Source: Pseudomonas sp. MN1F | Lineage (GTDB): Bacteria > Pseudomonadota > Gammaproteobacteria > Pseudomonadales > Pseudomonadaceae | Assembly (NCBI RefSeq): GCF_009391885.1 | Contig: NZ_VZII01000029.1 | Coordinates: 24,751 to 88,750, forward strand | Direction of reading: 5' to 3' | Length of the DNA stretch: 64,000 nucleotides | Shown: piece by piece, positions 54,090 to 64,000 of the stretch | Layout: the number at the start of each line of letters is the position of its first letter | Position numbering within the stretch: position 1 is the stretch's first letter | Notes under the pieces: generated by a model | What the model was told of the DNA's origin: nothing | What the model saw: only the letters and a program-made list of their open reading frames with translations | Database searches by the model: none | Position numbers and translations under genes: made by a program

Positions 54090-56393
54090 TTAACGAGGAA
54101 TGACTGGCTGACGCGGCTTCTTGCCCTTGCCGCCACCACCCTTGGCCGCTTCCTTGCGCTCCTTGGCCGCCTGCTGGTTGCGGGCAAACGCCTCGGCCTT
54201 GGCCTTCTCGCGCTTGTCCCACGGCTTGCTGCCATCGCTGCCACGCGGTGGCAGGCCAGTGTGCTGGGTGAGGATCTTCTGATCCTTGCCCACCTTGTGG
54301 CTGCCGGCCGGGGTCGAGTTCTTGCGGCGCGCACTCTGGTACGTGTCGGTCTGCGGCTGGTGCAGCGGGATCAGCTGGTGCTTGCCCGGCCCGATCAGGT
54401 CGGCGCGGCCCATGCGCTGCAGCGCTTCACGCAGCATCGGCCAGCCCTTCGGATCGTGATAACGCAGGAACGCCTTGTGCAGGCGGCGCTGCTCGTCGCT
54501 CTTGACGATCTCCACCCCTTCGCTCTTGTACGTGACCTTGCGCAGCGGGTTCTTGCCCGAGTGGTACATGGCCGTGGCCGAAGCCATCGGCGACGGGTAG
54601 AACGCCTGCACCTGGTCGGCGCGGAAGCCGTTACCCTTGAGCCACAGGGCCAGGTTCATCATGTCTTCGTCGGTGGTGCCTGGGTGCGCTGCGATGAAGT
54701 ACGGGATCAGGTACTGCTCCTTGCCCGCCTCTTTCGAGAACTTCTCGAACATGCGCTTGAAGCGGTCGTAGGTGCCGATGCCCGGCTTCATCATCTTGTC
54801 CAGCGGGCCACGCTCGGTGTGCTCCGGGGCAATCTTCAGGTAGCCGCCCACGTGGTGGGTGACCAGTTCCTTGACGTACTCCGGCGATTCTACCGCTAGG
54901 TCGTAGCGCAGGCCCGAGGCAATCAGGATCTTCTTCACACCCGGCAGGGCACGGGCCTTGCGGTATAGCTCGATCAGCGAGCTGTGGTCGGTGTTGAGGT
55001 TTTCGCAGATGCCCGGGAACACGCACGACGGCTTGCGGCAGTGCTTCTCGATTTCGTGGCTCTTGCAGGCGATGCGGTACATGTTGGCGGTTGGGCCACC
55101 CAGGTCGGAGACCACGCCGGTGAAGCCCGGCACCTTGTCACGCATCTCCTCGATCTCGTGCAGGATCGACTCGTGGGAGCGGTTCTGGATGATGCGGCCT
55201 TCGTGTTCGGTGATCGAGCAGAAGGTGCAGCCACCGAAGCAGCCACGCATGATGTTCACCGAGAAACGGATCATCTCGTAGGCCGGGATGCGCTCCTTGC
55301 CGTAGGCCGGGTGCGGCACACGGGCGTAAGGCATGCCGAACACGTAGTCCATTTCCTCGGTGCTCATCGGAATGGGTGGCGGGTTGAACCACACATCCAC
55401 TTCGCCATGCTTCTGCACCAGGGCGCGGGCGTTGCCCGGGTTGGTTTCCAGGTGCAGCACACGGTTGGCGTGGGCATAGAGCACCGGGTCGTTACGCACC
55501 TTCTCGAAGGACGGCAGGCGGATCACTGACTTTTCCCGGGTCACGCTCGGGCTGTCGAGAATCTGCACCACCTTGGCTTCGTTCGGGTCTTCCTGGTCGC
55601 CCTTGGCCTGCTCGATGGCACAGGCCTGGGTGTCCTGGGTGTTCACGTACGGGTTGATGATCTTGTCGACGCGGCCTGGGCGGTCGATACGGGTAGAGTC
55701 GATCTCGTACCAGCCTTGCGGCGTGTCACGGCGCACGAACGCGGTACCGCGCACGTCGGTGATGGTTTCGATGGTCTCGCCGTTGGACAGGCGCTGGGCC
55801 ACTTCGACCACCGCGCGTTCGGCGTTGCCGAACAGCAGGATGTCGGCACTGGCGTCGATCAGGATCGAATGGCGGACCTTGTCCTGCCAGTAGTCGTAGT
55901 GGGCGATGCGGCGCAGCGAAGCCTCGATGCCGCCGAGCACGATCGGCACATGCTTATAGGCTTCCTTGCAGCGCTGGCTGTACACCAGGCTGGCGCGGTC
56001 CGGACGGCTGCCGGCCAGGCCACCTGGGGTGTAGGCGTCGTCGGAACGGATCTTCTTGTCCGCTGTGTAGCGGTTGATCATCGAGTCCATGTTGCCGGCG
56101 GCCACGCCGAAGAACAGGTTCGGCTCGCCGAGTTTCATGAAGTCGTCTTTCGACTGCCAGTTCGGCTGGGCGATGATGCCCACGCGGAAGCCCTGGGCCT
56201 CCAGCAGGCGGCCGATGATGGCCATGCCGAACGACGGGTGGTCGACGTAAGCATCACCGGTCACGATGATGATGTCGCAGGAATCCCAGCCGAGCAGATC
56301 CATCTCCTCCCTGCTCATCGGCAGGAAAGGTGCTGGCCCGAAGCATTCGGCCCAGTACTTGGGATAGTCGTAGAGTGGTTTGGCTGCTTGCAT
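54090..56393 (-). CDS. ygiQ: YgiQ-family radical SAM protein
   Basis: 767-residue radical SAM enzyme. The 4Fe-4S motif CxxxCxxC is at C385, C389 and C392 ([18 protein letters not shown]). The N terminus ([14 protein letters not shown]) precedes a family-specific domain (about 30-350), and the C-terminal tail is Lys/Arg-rich and disordered. The function of YgiQ is unknown. The ATG at 56393 is chosen over 56492 because the family begins here. Confidence 0.9.
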   Translation of the reverse strand: MQAAKPLYDYPKYWAECFGPAPFLPMSREEMDLLGWDSCDIIIVTGDAYVDHPSFGMAIIGRLLEAQGFRVGIIAQPNWQSKDDFMKLGEPNLFFGVAAGNMDSMINRYTADKKIRSDDAYTPGGLAGSRPDRASLVYSQRCKEAYKHVPIVLGGIEASLRRIAHYDYWQDKVRHSILIDASADILLFGNAERAVVEVAQRLSNGETIETITDVRGTAFVRRDTPQGWYEIDSTRIDRPGRVDKIINPYVNTQDTQACAIEQAKGDQEDPNEAKVVQILDSPSVTREKSVIRLPSFEKVRNDPVLYAHANRVLHLETNPGNARALVQKHGEVDVWFNPPPIPMSTEEMDYVFGMPYARVPHPAYGKERIPAYEMIRFSVNIMRGCFGGCTFCSITEHEGRIIQNRSHESILHEIEEMRDKVPGFTGVVSDLGGPTANMYRIACKSHEIEKHCRKPSCVFPGICENLNTDHSSLIELYRKARALPGVKKILIASGLRYDLAVESPEYVKELVTHHVGGYLKIAPEHTERGPLDKMMKPGIGTYDRFKRMFEKFSKEAGKEQYLIPYFIAAHPGTTDEDMMNLALWLKGNGFRADQVQAFYPSPMASATAMYHSGKNPLRKVTYKSEGVEIVKSDEQRRLHKAFLRYHDPKGWPMLREALQRMGRADLIGPGKHQLIPLHQPQTDTYQSARRKNSTPAGSHKVGKDQKILTQHTGLPPRGSDGSKPWDKREKAKAEAFARNQQAAKERKEAAKGGGGKGKKPRQPVIPR

Positions 56394-56512
56394 GTCAGTG
56401 ACCGGTTCTGGTGTGCAGGGAAATCGCGGGCGCGGAATATAGCACAAATTTTGACCAAATCCGACGGTGGTTGTCGGATTCATGGGAGGCATAGGGAACC
56501 CTTTGGGAGCCC

Positions 56513-57910
56513 TTACTCGTCGTCGTCGAAGTTGTACATCCCCGGCGCCAGGTTCTCGAAGCGGGTGTATTTGCCGATGAACGCCAGGCGCACGAAGCCG
56601 ATGGGGCCGTTACGCTGCTTGCCGATGATGATTTCCGCCACGCCCTTGTGCTCGGTCTCGGGGTGATACACCTCGTCGCGGTAGACGAACATGATGACGT
56701 CGGCGTCCTGCTCGATTGCACCGGATTCACGCAAGTCGGAGTTCACCGGGCGTTTGTTCGGTCGCTGTTCCAGAGAGCGGTTCAGCTGCGACAGGGCGAT
56801 GACCGGGCAGTTGAATTCCTTGGCCAGGGCCTTGAGGGAACGGGAGATCTCGGAAATCTCGTTGGTCCGGTTGTCACCGGACGAACCCGGGATCTGCATC
56901 AGCTGCAGGTAGTCGACCATGATCATGCCGATCTCACCGTGCTCACGGGCCAGGCGACGGGTACGCGCACGCATTTCCGACGGGCTGATGCCTGCCGTAT
57001 CGTCGATGAACAGCTTGCGGTCGTTGAGCAGGTTCACCGCCGAGGTCAGGCGCGGCCAGTCGTCGTCATCGAGCTGGCCGGAACGCACCTTGGTCTGGTC
57101 GATGCGGCCCAGCGAAGAAAGCATACGCATGATCAGCGATTCGCCTGGCATCTCGAGGGAGAACACCAACACTGCCTTCTCGCTGCGCAGCACGGCGTTT
57201 TCCACCAGGTTCATGGCGAAAGTGGTCTTACCCATCGACGGTCGACCGGCGACGATGATCAGGTCCGCCGCCTGCAGGCCGCTGGTCTTCTCGTCCAGGT
57301 CGGTGTAACCGGTGGAGATACCGGTGATGTCACTGTCGGAGTTGAACAGCGTGTCGATACGGTCGATGGCCATCGTCAACAGTTCGTTGACGCCCACCGG
57401 GCCGCCGGTTTTCGGCCGTGCCTCGGCGATCTGGAAGATCTGCCGCTCGGCATCGTCGAGGATTTCTGCGGCGTTGCGCCCTTGCGGGTTGAAGGCGTTA
57501 TCGGCGATGTCGGTACTGATGCTGATCAGTTGGCGCAGGGTCGCCCGCTCGCGAATGATCGCGGCGTAGGCCTTGATGTTGGCCACCGACGGGGTGTTCT
57601 TGGCCAGCTCGGCCAGGTACGCCAGGCCGCCGATTTGTGACGACAGGCCTTCCTTGTCCAGCTGCTCGTGCAGAGTCACCACGTCGAATGGCTGGTTGGC
57701 GTCGGCCAACTTTTGCACGGCACGGAAGATCAGGCGGTGGTCATGCCGGTAGAAATCGCCATCCGACACCTGGTCCAGCACCCGCTCCCAGGCATTGTTG
57801 TCCAGCATCAGGCCACCGAGCACGGCCTGTTCGGCCTCGATGGAATGCGGCGGCACCTTCAGGGCAGCGGTTTGCAGGTCGAGCTGTTCGGAGTTGATGA
57901 TCTCGTTCAT
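56513..57910 (-). CDS. dnaB: DnaB, replicative DNA helicase
   Basis: 465-residue hexameric helicase. It has an N-terminal DnaB domain (about 15-120, starting [18 protein letters not shown]), a linker and a RecA-like C-terminal domain with Walker [12 protein letters not shown] (K228). The C-terminal [16 protein letters not shown] segment is typical. The ATG at 57910 is used; the frame extends to 57952 without family sequence. It unwinds DNA at the fork and loads with DnaC-type or DnaA-dependent help. Confidence 0.95.
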   Translation of the reverse strand: MNEIINSEQLDLQTAALKVPPHSIEAEQAVLGGLMLDNNAWERVLDQVSDGDFYRHDHRLIFRAVQKLADANQPFDVVTLHEQLDKEGLSSQIGGLAYLAELAKNTPSVANIKAYAAIIRERATLRQLISISTDIADNAFNPQGRNAAEILDDAERQIFQIAEARPKTGGPVGVNELLTMAIDRIDTLFNSDSDITGISTGYTDLDEKTSGLQAADLIIVAGRPSMGKTTFAMNLVENAVLRSEKAVLVFSLEMPGESLIMRMLSSLGRIDQTKVRSGQLDDDDWPRLTSAVNLLNDRKLFIDDTAGISPSEMRARTRRLAREHGEIGMIMVDYLQLMQIPGSSGDNRTNEISEISRSLKALAKEFNCPVIALSQLNRSLEQRPNKRPVNSDLRESGAIEQDADVIMFVYRDEVYHPETEHKGVAEIIIGKQRNGPIGFVRLAFIGKYTRFENLAPGMYNFDDDE

Positions 57911-58021
57911 GGCCACGAAAGAATTCTGGAGGATGAAAAAGACAAAGGGCACGGCCTGAATGAACAGGACCGTGCCCGATGTTAACCGGCTATCCCGAAA
58001 GGGACCACCAGTCAGCGCAGC

Positions 58022-58468
58022 TTAGGCAGCTACGACGACCACACGTACAGTGGCTTCAACGTCGCTGTGCAGGTGCACGGCTACGTCGTATTCGCCAACC
58101 TGGCGGATGGTGCCGTTCGGCAGACGCACTTCAGCTTTGGCCACTTCAACGCCGGAGGCGGTCAGGGCGTCAGCGATGTCGTGGGTGCCGATCGAACCGA
58201 ACAGCTTGCCTTCGTCGCCAGCGGTGGCAGTGATGGTCACTTCCAGCTCGGCCAGTTGGGCAGCGCGGCTTTCAGCCGACGATTTACGGTCAGCTGCTGC
58301 TTTTTCCAGCTCGGCGCGACGCTCTTCGAACGCAGCCAGGTTGGCGGCGTTGGCAACGGTGGCCTTGCCGAATGGCAGCAGGAAGTTACGGCCGTAACCA
58401 GCCTTAACTTTAACTTTGTCGCCCAGGTTGCCCAGGTTAGCGACTTTTTCCAGCAGGATCAGTTCCAT
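58022..58468 (-). CDS. rplI: Ribosomal protein bL9
   Basis: 148-residue ribosomal protein: N-terminal 23S-binding domain ([32 protein letters not shown]), a long central helix (about 45-75) and a C-terminal domain. Last gene of the rpsF-rpsR-DUF2232-rplI unit; dnaB follows on the same strand. Confidence 0.97.
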   Translation of the reverse strand: MELILLEKVANLGNLGDKVKVKAGYGRNFLLPFGKATVANAANLAAFEERRAELEKAAADRKSSAESRAAQLAELEVTITATAGDEGKLFGSIGTHDIADALTASGVEVAKAEVRLPNGTIRQVGEYDVAVHLHSDVEATVRVVVVAA

Positions 58469-58488
58469 TTGGTAAAACCTCTTAACTT

Positions 58489-59352
58489 TTAACCTTCACC
58501 GTTCGCGGAGTCTTTCCCCGGAGGGGACTTGCGACCGCGAAAATCAATCAGGCTGTCGACAATGGCCAGGACCATCAGCAACGGGTAGATCAGCTGCATG
58601 ATCAGCGGCAACGTCACGTACATGCCCACCAGCCAGAAACCGGCCAGTCGCCCCTGTGCCACCAGCCCGTGCATCAAGGCGATGCCGGCCAGCACCAGAA
58701 CCAGGCTCGACGCCGATGCCAGGATGATGAACTGCGACCCGATAAACGGAGCCACCACCATCACTGCCACCAAGACCGCCATGGTCTGTTTCGGCAACTT
58801 CAGTTCGCGAAACTCGCGACCGAAGCCTCCAGGGTTGTACAACGCTGCCTGCCAATAACGCGCCAGCACCAGGGCCAACACGCTGAACAATTGCACCGTC
58901 ACTGCTGTGGAAGCGACCAGCACAGGGCGGATCAGCTCACCGGAAAGCACCGGCTCCCCTTCGATTTTCGGCATGGCTTCGGCAAACGCCTTGGCCAGCA
59001 CATCGAAGGTCTGCGCCAATGCCATGTCGAGCACGAGGCTGAAAACCACGGCAAACACGGCACTGGCGACCAGCACACGGCTCCAGGGATGCTCGGCGCG
59101 CAACAGCGCGGCCAGGCTCAGGGCACCGGCAATCACCAGGAAGGTGATCGGATCGCCCATGAACCACACGGCCAGCCCGGCCAGCAGGCCGCCGGCGATG
59201 ACCGTTGAAGCATCCTTGAACCCACGCCGCAGCAGCACAAGGCTGCCGGCAGCGGCACTCAACCAGAACAGCAGCGGCAGTACCGCGCTGATGACCACCA
59301 CCAGGGTGGCCTGCACACGACCGCGCATGATGAAACTTGCTAACGCTCGCAT
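58489..59352 (-). CDS. DUF2232 (YybS-like) inner-membrane protein
   Basis: 287 residues with about eight helices, starting [22 protein letters not shown]. It lies between rpsR and rplI, the standard place for this pseudomonad protein. The family (DUF2232) has no established function. The C terminus is soluble and charged ([16 protein letters not shown]). Confidence 0.85.
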   Translation of the reverse strand: MRALASFIMRGRVQATLVVVISAVLPLLFWLSAAAGSLVLLRRGFKDASTVIAGGLLAGLAVWFMGDPITFLVIAGALSLAALLRAEHPWSRVLVASAVFAVVFSLVLDMALAQTFDVLAKAFAEAMPKIEGEPVLSGELIRPVLVASTAVTVQLFSVLALVLARYWQAALYNPGGFGREFRELKLPKQTMAVLVAVMVVAPFIGSQFIILASASSLVLVLAGIALMHGLVAQGRLAGFWLVGMYVTLPLIMQLIYPLLMVLAIVDSLIDFRGRKSPPGKDSANGEG

Positions 59353-59385
59353 GCTAATCCCTTACTGCTTGTCGACGACCCGGTC

Positions 59386-59616
59386 TCAGCGGCCGTGGCT
59401 GTCGGTGTAGGGCAGCAGGGCCAGGAAGCGGGCGCGCTTGATAGCGGTAGCCAGCTGACGCTGATAACGAGCTTTGGTACCGGTGATACGGCTTGGAACG
59501 ATCTTGCCGGTTTCGGATACGTAAGCTTTCAGGGTGTTGAGATCTTTGAAGTCGATCTCTTTCACGTCTTCAGCAGTGAAGCGGCAGAATTTACGACGAC
59601 GGAAGAAACGTGCCAT
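59386..59616 (-). CDS. rpsR: Ribosomal protein bS18
   Basis: 76-residue protein starting [25 protein letters not shown], the usual bS18 sequence, and ending HGR. Encoded 28 bp after rpsF with an AGGAG-type site. It binds the central domain of 16S rRNA with bS6. Confidence 0.97.
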   Translation of the reverse strand: MARFFRRRKFCRFTAEDVKEIDFKDLNTLKAYVSETGKIVPSRITGTKARYQRQLATAIKRARFLALLPYTDSHGR

Positions 59617-59644
59617 TTAATAGGCTCCTCTAAAGGTCCGTGGA

Positions 59645-60070
59645 TTACTCGTCAGCGTTATCGCTGGAGTCGCTGTCATTGCTGTCGTCGCCGTCGGCGG
59701 ATTCAGCATGCTCAGGACGCTCACGACGCTCACGGCGCTCGCTGCGGTTTTCTTCAGCCTTCAGCATCTCGGACTGGCCGGTTACGGCTTCGTCGCGACG
59801 GATGACGAGGTTACGGATAACGGCATCGTTGTAGCGGAAGTTGTCTTCCAGCTCGGCCAGGGCCTTGCCGGTGCACTCAACGTTCAGCATCACGTAGTGA
59901 GCCTTGTGAACATTGTTGATTGCGTAGGCCAGTTGACGACGGCCCCAGTCTTCCAGGCGGTGAATCTTGCCGCCATCTTCTTCGATCAGCTTGGTGTAAC
60001 GCTCAACCATGCCGCCGACTTGCTCGCTCTGGTCCGGGTGAACCAGGAAGATGATTTCGTAATGACGCAT
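59645..60070 (-). CDS. rpsF: Ribosomal protein bS6
   Basis: 141-residue protein starting [21 protein letters not shown]. The core fold (about 1-100) is followed by a long acidic tail ([24 protein letters not shown]). In other species bS6 receives glutamate residues from RimK; the tail here is consistent with an extended acidic C terminus. First gene of the ribosomal unit. Confidence 0.97.
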   Translation of the reverse strand: MRHYEIIFLVHPDQSEQVGGMVERYTKLIEEDGGKIHRLEDWGRRQLAYAINNVHKAHYVMLNVECTGKALAELEDNFRYNDAVIRNLVIRRDEAVTGQSEMLKAEENRSERRERRERPEHAESADGDDSNDSDSSDNADE

Positions 60071-60328
60071 GAATGCTCCTTACGGGTTAGTAGTCTGCCA
60101 GCGAATCTGGTCAGACAAGGAGTGAATGACACTGTATGTCTTGCACGGAGGGGAGGCACATGGGCGCCTGCCAGCTCGGCAAGGGGCGCAATTGTAGAGA
60201 AGGCGGGGCGTACAAGCAAGGTGATTGGTGATTATTTGAACAGCCTGATACATATTCACCAGCTGCCGGCCCTTTCGCGGTGGCTCGACGCCACGATAAC
60301 CCGCGAAAGGGCCAGCACAGGCTGAAGA
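60071..60328. other. Intergenic region upstream of rpsF, downstream of rlmB
   Basis: 258 bp between rpsF and rlmB on the minus strand. It should hold the promoter of the rpsF unit, which I could not place, and a REP-type palindrome at 60268-60313. No gene was seen. Confidence 0.5.
60268..60313. repeat. REP-like palindrome downstream of rlmB
   Basis: GGCCCTTTCGCGG (60268-60280) pairs with CCGCGAAAGGGCC (60301-60313), with a 20-base spacer that contains GTGGC/GCCAC. It may also terminate rlmB transcripts. Confidence 0.75.
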
Positions 60329-61075
60329 TCAGCGCTTGGCCTGACGCTGGCGCACGGCCTCGAACAGGCAGACGCCCGTGGCCACCGACACGTTCAGGCT
60401 GCTGACGCTGCCGCTCATCGGCAACTTCACCAGAAAATCGCAATGCTCACGGGTCAGCCGGCGCATGCCCTTGCCTTCCGCGCCCATGATCATCACCAGC
60501 GGGCCGGTCAGGTCCTGCTGGTAGATCTCCTGCTCAGCCTCGCCAGCTGTGCCCACCACCCACAGGCCACGCTGCTGCAGTTTTTCCAGGGTGCGCGCCA
60601 GGTTGGTCACGGCCACCAGCGGAATCACCTCCGCCGCGCCGCAGGCCACCTTGCGCACTACCGGCGTGAGGGTTGCCGACTTGTCCTTGGGCACGATCAC
60701 CGCCGTGGCACCGGCCGCATCGGCGGTGCGCAGGCAAGCGCCAAGGTTGTGCGGGTCGGTCACGCCGTCCAGCACCAGGATCAGTGGCGGCGTTTCGCTG
60801 CGCTCGAGCAACTCCTCGAGCATCAACTCGCCCCACACCTGGCTCGGGCTGACCTCGGCAACCACGCCCTGGTGCACGCCTTCGACCCAGGCATCCAGCT
60901 CACGGCGCTCGGCCTGGCCGACCGGCACGCGGTTTTCCGCGGCCAGCTCCAGCAGCGCCTGGATGCGTGGCTCGCTGCGCCCTTCCGACAGCCAGATCTG
61001 CTTGACCCGCTTCGGATGGTGCTGCAGCAATGCCTGCACGGCGTGCACGCCGTAGATCTTTTCCAGCTGACTCAT
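60329..61075 (-). CDS. rlmB: RlmB, 23S rRNA (guanosine-2'-O-)-methyltransferase
   Basis: 248-residue SpoU-type methyltransferase that methylates G2251 of 23S rRNA. N-terminal substrate domain (about 5-80), then LILVLDGVTDPHNLGACLRTADAAG and the knotted C-terminal motifs LVMIMGAEGKGMRRLTREHCDFLVKLPMSGSVSSLNVS. The ATG at 61075 overlaps the rnr stop (ATGA), so the pair is co-transcribed. Confidence 0.95.
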   Translation of the reverse strand: MSQLEKIYGVHAVQALLQHHPKRVKQIWLSEGRSEPRIQALLELAAENRVPVGQAERRELDAWVEGVHQGVVAEVSPSQVWGELMLEELLERSETPPLILVLDGVTDPHNLGACLRTADAAGATAVIVPKDKSATLTPVVRKVACGAAEVIPLVAVTNLARTLEKLQQRGLWVVGTAGEAEQEIYQQDLTGPLVMIMGAEGKGMRRLTREHCDFLVKLPMSGSVSSLNVSVATGVCLFEAVRQRQAKR

Positions 61076-63648
61076 GGCTTGCTCTTGCTCTTGCGTGGCG
61101 CACCGGACTTCGGCGGGCCTTTACGGTGCTTGGTCGGCTTGCCGGACGGCTTGCCGCCCTTGTCCGACTTGCTGCTGGCATGGCCACTGGTGCGCGCGTC
61201 GCTCATCAGTGCCTTTTTCATTTCACGGCTCTTGCGCACTTCGGCGTTGCGCTGCACGGCGTCTTTCGGGAAGTACGCCTCGGCGGCTTCGCTCTTGCGG
61301 CTGCGCGGTTTTGGCGTGGCCTTGGCTTCGACCACTGGCTCGGACTTCTCGGCGACGGGCGCAGCTGCACCACGCCCCTTGCGCCCGATCGGCGCACTGA
61401 GCTGCTGCTCGGAGACTTCGAAGTCGATCTTGCGCTCGTCGAGGTCGACGCGCATGACCTTGACCTCGATGGTGTCGCCGAGGCGGAAGCTGCGCCCGGT
61501 ACGCTCACCCGACAGGCGGTGATGCACCGGGTCGAAGTGGTAGTAGTCGCCCGGCAGCGCACTGACGTGCACCAGGCCTTCCACATAGATGTCGGTCAGC
61601 TCGACGAACAGGCCGAAACCGGTGACCGCGGTGATCACACCCGGGAAGGTCTCGCCCACGCGGTCCTTCATGAACTCGCACTTGAGCCAGTTGACCACGT
61701 CACGGGTGGCTTCGTCGGCGCGGCGTTCGGTCATCGAGCACTGCTCGCCGAGTTGGTCGAGGGCATTCACGTCGTACGGGTAGATACGCGCCTTGGGGAT
61801 GCTCATGGCGCCGGCACGCTTGACGTGCGGGGTATCGACCTTGGAACGGATGACGCTGCGGATGGCGCGGTGCACCAGCAGGTCCGGGTAACGGCGGATC
61901 GGCGAGGTGAAGTGGGTGTACGCCTCGTAATTCAAGCCGAAGTGGCCGTTGTTGTCGGTGCTGTACACCGCCTGGCTCAGCGAGCGCAGCATCACGGTCT
62001 GGATCAGGTGGAAGTCCGGGCGCCCGGCGATGCTCGCCAGCAGGGCCTGGTAGTCCTTCGGCGACGGGTCCTTGCCCTTGTGCAGGGTCAGGCCCAGCTC
62101 GCCAAGGAAGGCGCGCAGTTTTTCCAGGCGCTCCGGCGGCGGGCCGTCGTGCACGCGGTAAAGGGCAGGTACTTCGTGCTTCTGCAGGAACGCGGCGGTG
62201 GCGACGTTGGCCGCCAGCATGCATTCTTCGATCAGCTTGTGGGCATCGTTGCGCACGGTCGGGCGGATTTCCGCGATCTTGCGCTCGTCACCAAAGATGA
62301 TGCGGGTTTCCTGGGTCTCGAAATCGATGGCACCCCGGGCGTGACGGGCATCCAGCAGCACCTTGTACAGGTTGTACAGGTTCTTGAGGTCCGGCACGAC
62401 CTCCTTGTACTCCTCGCGCAGCGCCTTGCCCTCACGGGTACGGGCATGCTCGAGCATGCTGCTGACCTTGTTGTAGGTCAGGCGGGCGTGGGAGTGGATA
62501 ACGCCTTCGTAGAACTGGTAGTCGACCATCTGGCCGGCTTTGTTGATGGTCATTTCACAGACCATGGCCAGGCGGTCGACGTGCGGGTTCAGCGAGCACA
62601 GGCCGTTGGACAGCTCCTCGGGGAGCATCGGCACCACGCGCTCGGGGAAGTACACCGAGTTGCCGCGTTGCTGGGCTTCGTTGTCCAGGGCCGAGCCCAG
62701 GCGTACGTAGCTGGATACGTCAGCAATTGCCACATACAGGCGCCAGCCGCCAGAGAACATGCGCAGCTTGCCCAGCGGTTCGCAGTAGACGGCGTCATCG
62801 AAGTCGCGGGCATCCTCGCCGTCGATAGTGACGAACGGCAGGTGACGCAGGTCGATGCGCTTCTCTTTGTCCTTCTCTTCGACTTCGGAGCGGAACTTGC
62901 GCGCTTCCTTGACCACATCGTTGGGCCAGACATGCGGAATGTCGTAGCTGCGCAGGGCAACGTCGATTTCCATGCCCGGGGCCATGTAGTTGCCGATCAC
63001 CTCGACCACATCACCCTGCGGCTGGAAGCGCGGGGTCGGCCAGTGGGTGATCTTGATCTCGACGAACTGGCCGATCTTGGCGCCACCGTTACGCCCGGCG
63101 GTCACCAGCACTTCCTGCTGGATCTTCGGGTTGTCCGGGGTCACGTAGCCGATGCCGCCTTCTTCGAAGTAGCGGCCGACCACGCTCTCATGGGCGCGGG
63201 AAATGATTTCGACCAGCACGCCCTCACGGCGGCCACGGCGGTCAACGCCGGAAACACGGGCCAGGCCACGGTCACCGTCGAATGCCAGGCGCATCTGCGA
63301 CGGGCTGAGGAACAGGTCGTCGCTGCCGTCATCGGGGATCAGGAAGCCGAAACCATCGCGGTGGCCAGAGACACGGCCGCAGATCAGGTCGAGCTTGTCC
63401 ACCGGGGCATAAGTGCCGCGCCGGGTATAGATAAGCTGGCCGTCACGCTCCATGGCACGCAGGCGGCGGCGCAGGGCTTCGATCTGGTCTTCTTCATGGA
63501 GACCGAACTCTGCCGCCAGCTCCTCGCGCGCGGCCGGTTCGCCACGGTCGGCGAGGCGCTGCAGGATCAGCTCACGGCTGGGAATGGGGTTGTCGTATTT
63601 TTCCGCTTCGCGAGCGGCCTCGGGATCGAGGGATTGCCAATCGGCCAT
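61072..63648 (-). CDS. rnr: RNase R
   Basis: 858-residue 3'-5' exoribonuclease. Order: winged-helix domain (about 25-80), cold-shock domains (about 85-235), RNB catalytic domain (about 260-590, with DGEDARDFDDAV holding the metal-binding aspartates), S1 domain (about 645-725) and a Lys/Arg/Ser-rich tail typical of RNase R. It degrades structured RNA. The ATG at 63648 is the family start. First gene of the rnr-rlmB pair. Confidence 0.95.
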   Translation of the reverse strand: MADWQSLDPEAAREAEKYDNPIPSRELILQRLADRGEPAAREELAAEFGLHEEDQIEALRRRLRAMERDGQLIYTRRGTYAPVDKLDLICGRVSGHRDGFGFLIPDDGSDDLFLSPSQMRLAFDGDRGLARVSGVDRRGRREGVLVEIISRAHESVVGRYFEEGGIGYVTPDNPKIQQEVLVTAGRNGGAKIGQFVEIKITHWPTPRFQPQGDVVEVIGNYMAPGMEIDVALRSYDIPHVWPNDVVKEARKFRSEVEEKDKEKRIDLRHLPFVTIDGEDARDFDDAVYCEPLGKLRMFSGGWRLYVAIADVSSYVRLGSALDNEAQQRGNSVYFPERVVPMLPEELSNGLCSLNPHVDRLAMVCEMTINKAGQMVDYQFYEGVIHSHARLTYNKVSSMLEHARTREGKALREEYKEVVPDLKNLYNLYKVLLDARHARGAIDFETQETRIIFGDERKIAEIRPTVRNDAHKLIEECMLAANVATAAFLQKHEVPALYRVHDGPPPERLEKLRAFLGELGLTLHKGKDPSPKDYQALLASIAGRPDFHLIQTVMLRSLSQAVYSTDNNGHFGLNYEAYTHFTSPIRRYPDLLVHRAIRSVIRSKVDTPHVKRAGAMSIPKARIYPYDVNALDQLGEQCSMTERRADEATRDVVNWLKCEFMKDRVGETFPGVITAVTGFGLFVELTDIYVEGLVHVSALPGDYYHFDPVHHRLSGERTGRSFRLGDTIEVKVMRVDLDERKIDFEVSEQQLSAPIGRKGRGAAAPVAEKSEPVVEAKATPKPRSRKSEAAEAYFPKDAVQRNAEVRKSREMKKALMSDARTSGHASSKSDKGGKPSGKPTKHRKGPPKSGAPRKSKSKP

Positions 63649-63919
63649 CAGAAGGGGTTCACCTTGGGGTATATAGATATGAATTCTGGCATGTGTGTAT
63701 TGAAACCGGAAATGTCAGCCTTGGACAGCCCCCGCTGCTGTGTATAGAGAGGGGCAATAGGCCTTCGGAATCAACAAGTTGAATTTTTTGAAATTTTTTT
63801 TGCCTGGGGGGTTTACAGCCCCCCGGACCGTCCGTATAGTGCGCACCACAACGACGGACAAGCCCGAAGTTGTAGTAGAGATGAACGGCGCTGTAAAGCA
63901 TCTTTTATCTCGAATGTGT
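63649..63919. other. Intergenic region between rnr and tRNA-Leu
   Basis: 271 bp between divergent transcription units. It holds long T runs near 63784-63800, a G6/C6 hairpin at 63804-63826 and the tRNA promoter. The rnr promoter should be here but was not located. Confidence 0.5.
63812..63840 (+). promoter_or_regulatory. Sigma-70 promoter of the tRNA-Leu gene
   Basis: -35 TTTACA (63812-63817), 17-base spacer, -10 TATAGT (63835-63840). Transcription should start near 63847, about 73 bases before the tRNA. A GGGGGG/CCCCCC hairpin overlaps the -35. Confidence 0.7.
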
Positions 63920-64000
63920 GCCCAGGTGGCGGAATTGGTAGACGCGCTGGTTTCAGGTATCAGTGACCGCAAGGTCGTGGAAGTTCGAGTCTTCTCCTGG
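63920..64000 (+). tRNA. tRNA-Leu(CAG), 3' end outside the window
   Basis: Begins GCCCAGGTGGCGGAATTGG. The anticodon stem CTGGT/ATCAG encloses TTCAGGT with anticodon CAG. The long variable arm and T-loop GTTCGAGTC follow. The last acceptor bases and CCA lie beyond 64000. Confidence 0.93.

Noticed and set aside
61030..63747. A 905-codon open frame on the plus strand opposite rnr
   Set aside because: It is an antisense shadow of a high-GC gene: it has no family sequence and lies entirely over RNase R.

Overview
This window is chromosomal DNA of a Pseudomonas, most likely of the P. putida group. The evidence is the high GC of the backbone, the gene content and order (purH-purD-retS, the cob cluster, urtABCDE, livKHMGF, azurin, rpsF-rpsR-rplI-dnaB, rnr-rlmB), and the P. 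putida-type REP palindromes built on a TTCGCGGG-type stem between many genes. The assignment rests on remembered family knowledge, not on a database search.

Layout. 0-5 kb: end of purH, purD and the hybrid kinase RetS, then a MarC-type membrane protein. 5.7-13.3 kb: two divergent cobalamin (corrin ring) operons, cobG-cobH-cobI-cobJ leftwards and cobL-cbiD-cobK rightwards. 13.3-14.0 kb: a VapBC-type toxin-antitoxin pair. 14.1-15.4 kb: NfeD and an SPFH protein. 15.5-20.5 kb: a copper-handling cluster (two DUF2946 proteins, a PCu(A)C chaperone, an OprC-like TonB-dependent receptor, a PepSY membrane protein). 20.6-28.4 kb: a CycA-like permease, the urea ABC transporter urtABCDE behind a sigma-54-type promoter, and a GNAT acetyltransferase. 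28.5-41.1 kb: cbpA-cbpM, an Hsp70-like YegD protein, AI-2E and EamA transporters, PsiF, a lipase, OsmE, a ferritin-like protein, AsmA, a secreted tandem-repeat protein, DesT, an AGE epimerase and an SDR.

41.1-45.0 kb is the unusual part. A gene-poor stretch of about 1.2 kb carries a cluster of DnaA-box-like sequences. It is followed by an AT-rich (about 40% GC by hand count) four-gene operon: a small helical protein that may be a degenerate MazG-like fold, a dCTP deaminase-like domain whose catalytic residues are replaced and which carries a C-terminal coiled coil and membrane anchor, a homologue of the DNA base hypermodification / 5-hmdU DNA kinase helical family with a helix-hairpin-helix-like core, and a two-TM protein. 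This looks like a horizontally acquired cassette centred on noncanonical nucleotides or modified DNA bases, plausibly a defence system. It is the best candidate here for an undescribed system.

45-64 kb is core again: livKHMGF behind a sigma-54-type promoter, pncB-nadE, azurin with an Anr-like box, a LOG-family protein, a YgiQ radical SAM protein, dnaB, rplI, a DUF2232 protein, rpsR, rpsF, rlmB, rnr, and the start of a tRNA-Leu(CAG) gene that runs off the window.
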